NCBI GenBank assembly: GCA_016209985.1
Contig: JACQVB010000158.1
Location: 1 to 33,893, forward strand
DNA: 33,893 nt
Source: Gemmatimonadota bacterium
GTDB taxonomy: Bacteria > Gemmatimonadota > Gemmatimonadetes > Gemmatimonadales > GWC2-71-9
Direction of reading: 5' to 3'
Part shown: piece after piece, positions 28,529 through 33,893 of the stretch
Layout of the letters: each line of letters starts with the position of its first letter
How positions within the stretch are numbered: the first letter of the stretch is position 1
Program-made: the position numbers and the translations under genes
Notes under the pieces: model-generated
What the model was told of the DNA's origin: nothing
The model's database searches: none
Seen by the model: only the letters and a program-made list of their open reading frames with translations

Positions 28529-31096
28529 ATGCGCCAACGCCCAGCTGTGAGGATAGCGCGCCGGATGCGGTTGCTCGTCGCATTCTTGCTCCCACTGCCG
28601 CTGGCCCGGGCGGCCGCGCAGGGCCCTCCGGCTGACACGGTCGTCGTAGCGCCCGGCCCCGAGTACCGCGCCGGCTGGCTGCACCAACTGTTGTTCGGCC
28701 GGCACTATCGCGGCCTCTGGGTCGAACCCATCCCCGCCCCGGTCTTGGACCTCGGCGCGTTCGCCGGCGGACTGGTGCCGGTACGTCGGGGCGGCGGCCG
28801 GCAGACGAAGTCGTTGCGGCTCCGCGCACCCGACGGGCGCGAGTACGTATTCCGCAGTATCGACAAGGATCCAGCAGCCGCGCTGCCCGAACCCCTCCGC
28901 CGCACCATCGCCGGACGGGTGCTCCAAGACCAGATCAGCTCGGGTCACCCGGCCGCGCCGCTCGTGGCAGCCCCGCTGCTGGACGCCGCCGGCATTCTGC
29001 ACGCGGATCCGATCCTCGCGTTCCTGCCCGACGACGCCCGTCTGGGAGACTTTCGCGCGGAATTCGGGAACATGCTCGGTATCATCGAGGAACGACCCGA
29101 CGAGGGCGACGGGGACGCGCCGGGATGGGGGGGATTCACGCGGATCGTCGGGTCGGAGCGGCTGCTTGAGCGGCTGCAGGAGAGTCCCAAGGACCGACTG
29201 GACGCGGGAGCGTTCCTGACCGCGCGACTCGTGGACATGTGGCTCGGCGATTGGGACCGCCACCCCGATCAATGGCGGTGGGCCGTGATCCAGCGCGGGG
29301 GGACCCGACGCTGGCTCCCGATCCCGCGGGACCGGGACCAGGCCTTCGTGCGGCTGGATGGCATCCTGCCCGGCCTCGCGCGGTACAGCCGTCCACAGCT
29401 CCAGAGCTTCGGCCGCGACTTCCCGAGCATCTCCGGACTGACATGGAGCGGCCGCCAGATGGACCGGCGATTCCTGGTCCAGCTCGGGTGGCCGCAATGG
29501 GACTCCGTGGTCCGCGACCTGGATGAACGCCTGACGGATTCGGCTGTGGCGGTCGCCGTTGGGCAATCGCCCACTCCTTACCTCGCGATCGATTCAGCCC
29601 GGCTGGCATCCGCGCTGCGCAACCGGCGAACCGGGCTCCCGAAGGCGGCTCGGCGCTTCTACCTCCAACTGGCGCGCGAGCCGGACATCCACGCCACCGA
29701 CCGCCCGGAGGTCGCCCAGCTCCATCGCGACGCCGACGGCTCGGTCGAGGTCGTGCTCCGTGCGACGGGGAACGATCAACCGTACTTCGCGCGGCGGTTC
29801 GATCCCGCGGAGACGCGGGAAGTGCGGCTGTATCTTCATGGGGGCGACGACAGCGCGGTCCTGACCGGGGCCGGACCGGACCGCATCACGCTGCGGGTGA
29901 TCGGGGGCGGCGGAGACGATGTCCTGCGGGACGCGACGGCGGTGGGTGGCGTCCGGTTCTACGACGATCGGGGCCGCACCCGGGTGAAGCTGGGGCCGGC
30001 GTCGCGGCTCGACGAGCGGCGCTGGCGACCGCTCCGCGCCTCGCCGGGACCGGATGGCGCCGGAGCGTGGCGGGACTGGGGAGACCGCTGGCTTCCGGTC
30101 CCGTGGATCACGTTCGGCCCGGATCTCGGCCTGTTTCTGGGCGGTGGAGCATCGTACCAGCGGTTCGGCTTCCGGCGTGAGCCCTATGCGTGGCGCGCCC
30201 GGTTGCGGGCGGGGTACGCGACCGGGGCGGCGCGGCCCCGGGTCGAGTTCGACGCCGACCGACGGGCCGAGAACGGTCCGCTCGTGTACACGGTCGCCGC
30301 CCGTGCGTCGGGCATCGAGACGATCCGCTTCTACGGCCTGGGAAACGCGACGCCCGGCGGCCCCACCGATGCCTTCAAGGTGCGACAGACGCAGATCACC
30401 GTTCGGCCCGCCGTGGGTATCGTCACGGCGGGCGCGAGCGTAACGGTGGGGCCCGTGCTCAGCTACGCGAAGACCGACCTGCTGGCGGGAACCCTGCTCG
30501 AGCGTACGCGGCCCTACGGCACCGAGCCGTTCGGCCAGCTGGGCGCGCGCCTGGAATTCTCGATGGACACGCGTGATACGACCGCAGCGGCCACGCAGGG
30601 CGCGCTCGGTCGGCTGGGTACCAGCGTCTATCCCGCGGTACTGGACGTGGAGTCGCCGTTCGGCGAGATCCATGGTGAAATGGCGACCTTTCTCTCCGCG
30701 GCCGGCGCCCTCCAGCCGACGCTCGCACTCCGGATCGGCGGGAAGAAGGTCTGGGGAGACTTCCCGTTCCACGAGGCTGCCTTCCTGGGCGGGGCCGGGT
30801 CGGTGCGCGGCTTGGCGGAGCAGCGCTTCGCCGGAACGGCTGCCGCGTGGGGGAACGCGGAACTACGCGTGGCGCTCGGGCGGTTTTTCATGGTGCTGCC
30901 GGGCCGGTTCGGCGTCTTCGGGCTAACCGACGCGGGCCGCGTCTGGGCATCTGGCGAGGCCTCCCGGACGTGGCACACGGGCGTTGGTGGCGGCGTGTGG
31001 TTCGCCTTTCTCTCCAGCGCCAACACGATATCAGCCGCGGTCGTGCGGAGTGCCGAGCGAAACGGTGTCTACGTGCGCGCCGGCTTCGCCTATTGA
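28529..31096 (+). CDS. Omp85/BamA-like outer-membrane barrel with N-terminal kinase-like module
   Basis: 855 residues. Signal peptide at 12-31 (MRLLVAFLLPLPLARAAAQ). Residues about 85-380 contain YVFRSIDKDP (107-114), DMWLGDWDRHPDQWRW (236-251) and PIPRDRDQAF (264-273), a series that resembles Lys, HxD-like and DFG-like elements of HipA/FAM20-type kinases. The C-terminal half (about 535-855) is an Omp85-type 16-stranded barrel: GGAGSVRGLAEQRFAG corresponds to the conserved VRGF/Y loop, and the protein ends in an aromatic (VRAGFAY). Not the housekeeping BamA, because POTRA repeats are not recognisable. The start at 28529 is one base after the metallophosphoesterase stop. Likely role: secretion or anchoring of a surface module, or lipid/glycan modification at the outer membrane (inference). 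Confidence 0.82.
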   Translation: MRQRPAVRIARRMRLLVAFLLPLPLARAAAQGPPADTVVVAPGPEYRAGWLHQLLFGRHYRGLWVEPIPAPVLDLGAFAGGLVPVRRGGGRQTKSLRLRAPDGREYVFRSIDKDPAAALPEPLRRTIAGRVLQDQISSGHPAAPLVAAPLLDAAGILHADPILAFLPDDARLGDFRAEFGNMLGIIEERPDEGDGDAPGWGGFTRIVGSERLLERLQESPKDRLDAGAFLTARLVDMWLGDWDRHPDQWRWAVIQRGGTRRWLPIPRDRDQAFVRLDGILPGLARYSRPQLQSFGRDFPSISGLTWSGRQMDRRFLVQLGWPQWDSVVRDLDERLTDSAVAVAVGQSPTPYLAIDSARLASALRNRRTGLPKAARRFYLQLAREPDIHATDRPEVAQLHRDADGSVEVVLRATGNDQPYFARRFDPAETREVRLYLHGGDDSAVLTGAGPDRITLRVIGGGGDDVLRDATAVGGVRFYDDRGRTRVKLGPASRLDERRWRPLRASPGPDGAGAWRDWGDRWLPVPWITFGPDLGLFLGGGASYQRFGFRREPYAWRARLRAGYATGAARPRVEFDADRRAENGPLVYTVAARASGIETIRFYGLGNATPGGPTDAFKVRQTQITVRPAVGIVTAGASVTVGPVLSYAKTDLLAGTLLERTRPYGTEPFGQLGARLEFSMDTRDTTAAATQGALGRLGTSVYPAVLDVESPFGEIHGEMATFLSAAGALQPTLALRIGGKKVWGDFPFHEAAFLGGAGSVRGLAEQRFAGTAAAWGNAELRVALGRFFMVLPGRFGVFGLTDAGRVWASGEASRTWHTGVGGGVWFAFLSSANTISAAVVRSAERNGVYVRAGFAY

Positions 31097-31106
31097 CGCG
31101 TAGCCG

Positions 31107-33893
31107 ATGACGCGGGCCGTCCCGCGCACACCTCTCCGGTTCGAGGCGGGGAGCGTGGAGGTACTCGAGCGAGTCGCGGCCGCGCCGTTGCCACCCGGCC
31201 TGACAGTGGGTGCCGAGCGGCGCCGCTTTCACCGCGACCAGTACCTGGACACGGCCGACGGCGCGCTGCAACAGCGGGGCGTCAGCTGCCGCTTCCGGAG
31301 CGATCCGGGCCCCGGCTGGGAACTGTCCGTCAAGGTGCGCGAGCCCGGCCCGCAGGGCGAGGCGGACGCGCACGCACTGATCCGGGCTCGGGTGCAGGCG
31401 GAGGACCAACGCGCTGCGCTGGCCGGCGACTCCGAGCCGGCACGCATCCTGCGGGCCATCGTGGATCCGGTTCGACTCGCGCCCGTGCTCGCGGTTGCTA
31501 CCGACCGCCGGGTACGCACCGTCCGCTGGCGTTGGTGGCCGCGGGATTTTGCCGAGTTGGCCTTCGACGCGGTGTCGATTCGGGCCGGGGAACCAGTTGC
31601 GGAGTTCCATGAAATCAAGCTCCGCCGGCTGACCGGCGGTGCGCTGGGCCTGGCGTGGCTTGCCCGGTACCTGTCCGGGGTTCCGGGCCTCCGCGCGTCG
31701 GCGACGGACAAGTTTGGGCGCGCGCGCCACCTGCTCCAGCTGCTGGAAGCGAATGCGCTGGCGCAAGCCCTCGATGCCAGCCATGAAGTCGCGGTGCTCC
31801 CGTTCAACGCCGGCCTGCTGGGATTGGCTCGTGAGGGTGGTGCATTACGCGTGCTGGGCGGGGCCGGCGCTGGTGAGGACGCCTGCCGCCAAGTGCTGCG
31901 GGCCGCGCTGGGCAGTGTGCAAGGCCAGGTACGACTCCTTGGTTCGGCGCCGGCGACGGGTGTCCGGCCGGCCACCGAAGTCTGGCTCGCCCGCCGGCTC
32001 CGACTTGATCGCACTGGTGCCCGGCTCGGCACGCTGGAGTGGGTGCCCTTCGATCGACTGACCGATCTCGTGGGATCGCGTACCGTCCGGGACGCGCGGA
32101 CCCTGGCTGCCCTCCACCTGACGGCACGGTCGGATCTCATGCGGGAGCGGCCGACGTGGGAACCATCTGCCCCCGCCTCGCCGGCAGAGGCATCGGCGGA
32201 ACGGTCGGCGACGGCTCCGTTCATCAATCCCGACCTCAGCCTGCTGGCGTTCCATGCCCGCGTGCTGGCGTCGGCCGAGGATCCACGTGTTCCGCTGCTG
32301 GAGCGCTTGCGGTTTCTGGCCATCGCGAGCGCCAATCTCGACGAGTTCTTCCAGGTTCGGGTGGGGGCGATCAAGGAGGATGCCGCACGTGGTGGCGGCC
32401 CGGCCAGCCTCGACGGCCTCTCCACCGCCGCCCAGCTCGACGCCATCGGGATCCACGCGCGGCGGCTCTACCAGCGGACCTATCGCTGCTTTTCGGACAC
32501 ACTGGCGCCGGCCCTTCGCGAACAGGGAGTCACCCTGGTCCGGTGGGATGACCTCACGGCCGCGGAACGCGACCTGCTGCAGGACCAGTTCCGTGAGCAG
32601 ATCTACCCGGTCGTCACGCCACTGGCCGCCACACCAGGCCACCCGTTCCCGTATGTGCCACATGCCGCCGTCTCGTTAGCCGTGATGGTGCGTCACGCGG
32701 ACACGCGGGTCAAACATTTCGCGACCGTGAACCTGCCGCGGCGCCTGCCGCGGTTCCTGTCGCTCCCGGGCGGCCGGTTCATCCCCGTCGAGGCCGTGCT
32801 CTGCGCCAATATTCCGGCGCTGTTCTCCGGGGTCGAGGTGCTGCAGGCTCACACGTTCCGCGTCACCCGCTCTGCGGACGTGGGGTACGAGGATCAGACG
32901 GCACCTGACCTCCTGCAGGCCGTCGACGAGGCGCTGGAACAGCGCCCGTTCAATCCGGTGATACGGCTCGAGGTGGAGCGTGCCATGCCTCGCGAGATGC
33001 GGGCACTCTTGCTTCAGGAGTTCCGGTTCGAAGCCCCCGGGCAGGTGAGCACCCTGAGCGAAGCGGACGTCTACGACTTCGAGTGGCTGCCCGGCCTGGT
33101 CGCCCTGAAGGAGATCGCGGCGCTGCCGCTCGCCGGGCTGCACTGGCCGGTCCTCGAAGCCGCAACGCCGAACGCCGACCACTCGTCCTTCCTCGCCGCG
33201 ATCGCCGAGCGCGACCTGCTGGTCCACTTTCCATATGACTCCTACCAAGCCACGGTGGAGCGCTTTGTGGATGAGGCCGCCGATGACTCGGCCGTCGAGG
33301 CGCTGCGGCTGACACTCTACCGGACGCACCAGGGCTCGCGCCTCCGCCAGGCACTGCTCCGCGCCCGCGCTCTTGGAAAAGAGGTGGTGGCCCTGGTCGA
33401 GATCACGGCCCGGTTCGACGAAGGACACAACATCGAGTGGGCCCGCGAACTGCGCGCGGCCGGGGTCCACGTCGTGTACGGTCAGGTGGGCCTCAAGACC
33501 CACGCCAAACTCATCCAAGTGGTGCGGCGGGAGACCGAGGGACTCCGGCGCTACACGTTCGTGGGGACCGGCAACTTCAACGCCAAGACGGCCTCGGAGT
33601 ACACGGACCTGGGCCTGTTCACCGCCGATGAGGCGATCGGGACCGACGTCACCGAGCTGCTGCACGACCTGACGGGTCACGCCGGCCAGCGCACGTATCG
33701 GCGCATCCTGGTGGCACCAACGACCATGCTGGCTGGACTCTCCGCGCTGATCGAGCGCGAGACGGAGCATGCGCGCGCGGGGCGGCCGGCCTCCATCAGG
33801 GCCAAGATGAACGGTCTCGACGACCCGGACATCATCGCCGCGCTGTATCGTGCGGCGCAGGCCGGCGTGGACATCCGGCTCGTGGTCCGCGCG
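31107..33893 (+). CDS. ppk: CYTH + PPK1 fusion: polyphosphate kinase (3' end outside window)
   Basis: 929 visible residues, open to the right edge. Residues about 10-215: CYTH/triphosphate tunnel domain, with YLDTADGALQQRG (46-58), WELSVKVRE, DRRVRTVRW, AELAFDAV and FHEIKLRR; the N-terminal ExExK motif is not preserved. Residues 226-345: a segment of unclear family (possibly a degenerate nucleotide-hydrolase-like fold). From 371 on: PPK1, with FINPDLSLLAFHARVL, SANLDEFFQVRV, LVHFPYDSYQ, TLYRTHQG, the catalytic histidine in GLKTH799AKL, and FVGTGNFNAKTA. PPK1 polymerises the gamma-phosphate of ATP into polyphosphate through a phosphohistidine. CYTH domains bind or cleave triphosphates and polyphosphate, so the fusion may sense, trim or channel the product. 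The ATG at 31107 lies 10 bases after the Omp85 stop. Confidence 0.87.
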   Translation, partial: MTRAVPRTPLRFEAGSVEVLERVAAAPLPPGLTVGAERRRFHRDQYLDTADGALQQRGVSCRFRSDPGPGWELSVKVREPGPQGEADAHALIRARVQAEDQRAALAGDSEPARILRAIVDPVRLAPVLAVATDRRVRTVRWRWWPRDFAELAFDAVSIRAGEPVAEFHEIKLRRLTGGALGLAWLARYLSGVPGLRASATDKFGRARHLLQLLEANALAQALDASHEVAVLPFNAGLLGLAREGGALRVLGGAGAGEDACRQVLRAALGSVQGQVRLLGSAPATGVRPATEVWLARRLRLDRTGARLGTLEWVPFDRLTDLVGSRTVRDARTLAALHLTARSDLMRERPTWEPSAPASPAEASAERSATAPFINPDLSLLAFHARVLASAEDPRVPLLERLRFLAIASANLDEFFQVRVGAIKEDAARGGGPASLDGLSTAAQLDAIGIHARRLYQRTYRCFSDTLAPALREQGVTLVRWDDLTAAERDLLQDQFREQIYPVVTPLAATPGHPFPYVPHAAVSLAVMVRHADTRVKHFATVNLPRRLPRFLSLPGGRFIPVEAVLCANIPALFSGVEVLQAHTFRVTRSADVGYEDQTAPDLLQAVDEALEQRPFNPVIRLEVERAMPREMRALLLQEFRFEAPGQVSTLSEADVYDFEWLPGLVALKEIAALPLAGLHWPVLEAATPNADHSSFLAAIAERDLLVHFPYDSYQATVERFVDEAADDSAVEALRLTLYRTHQGSRLRQALLRARALGKEVVALVEITARFDEGHNIEWARELRAAGVHVVYGQVGLKTHAKLIQVVRRETEGLRRYTFVGTGNFNAKTASEYTDLGLFTADEAIGTDVTELLHDLTGHAGQRTYRRILVAPTTMLAGLSALIERETEHARAGRPASIRAKMNGLDDPDIIAALYRAAQAGVDIRLVVRA

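Noticed and set aside
31229-32446. Minus-strand open frame of 405 residues opposite the CYTH-PPK1 gene
   Set aside because: Antisense shadow of a recognised gene; Arg/Ser/Ala-rich low-complexity translation.
32676-33770. Minus-strand open frame of 364 residues
   Set aside because: Antisense to the conserved PPK1 core including its catalytic histidine; no family resemblance.
1-33893. CRISPR arrays, tRNA/rRNA genes, insertion sequences, prophage genes
   Set aside because: Looked for regular repeats, conserved rRNA/tRNA cores, transposase and integrase motifs; none seen. Only the short repeats listed were found.

Overview
The window is a GC-rich, densely packed bacterial chromosome segment with short intergenic gaps, overlapping start and stop codons, and frequent GTG starts. 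It carries outer-membrane beta-barrels and predicted lipoproteins, so the host is Gram-negative. The mix of genes (DUF3179 proteins, a glycine-reductase-B-like selenoprotein, an MPE/Omp85 pair, TVP38 with MerA-like oxidoreductases) fits an environmental lineage such as Gemmatimonadota or Acidobacteriota. That placement is inference; no rRNA or tRNA gene is visible.

Region 1 (1-4653, minus strand): a thiol-redox and envelope block. It holds a MerA-like flavoprotein cut by the left edge, an AhpD-like protein, a DsbA-like thioredoxin, a putative outer-membrane barrel and a DUF3179 lipoprotein. Region 2 (4654-9975, plus strand): a promoter region with paired direct repeats, a patatin-like lipase, a fusion of an NrtS-like membrane domain to an NAD(P)H-hydrate epimerase domain, a second DUF3179 protein followed by a broken third copy, and a small membrane protein translationally coupled to a type II NADH dehydrogenase. 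Region 3 (9992-12493): an anti-sigma factor whose cognate ECF sigma gene is decayed, an acyl-CoA thioesterase, a GrdB/PrdB-like gene with an in-frame UGA that very probably encodes selenocysteine, and a DoxX-like protein.

Region 4 (12764-22646, plus strand) is the most striking part. It is an eight-gene run headed by an 824-residue fusion of a PqqD-like (RRE) domain, a radical SAM domain and an ArsM-like methyltransferase. It continues with a Pit-type phosphate/arsenate permease, two glycosyltransferase-like proteins of the TIGR04283 and TIGR04282 types (families named for arsenosugar biosynthesis), glucose-6-phosphate dehydrogenase, an FAD oxidoreductase, a TVP38 membrane protein and a MerA-like oxidoreductase. 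Read together, it looks like an oxyanion uptake, methylation/adenosylation and glycosylation pathway with its own NADPH supply, that is, a variant organoarsenical (or similar metalloid) biosynthesis cluster.

Region 5 (22765-33893): a second TVP38 protein (minus strand), a GH15 glucoamylase-like enzyme, a relic of a PAS domain, a DUF4956 membrane protein, a metallophosphoesterase lipoprotein next to an Omp85 barrel protein with a kinase-like signature, and a CYTH-PPK1 fusion (polyphosphate kinase) cut by the right edge.

The best candidates for new biology are the RRE-radical SAM-ArsM fusion and its operon, the UGA-containing selenoprotein with its hairpin, the NrtS-epimerase fusion and the CYTH-PPK1 fusion.
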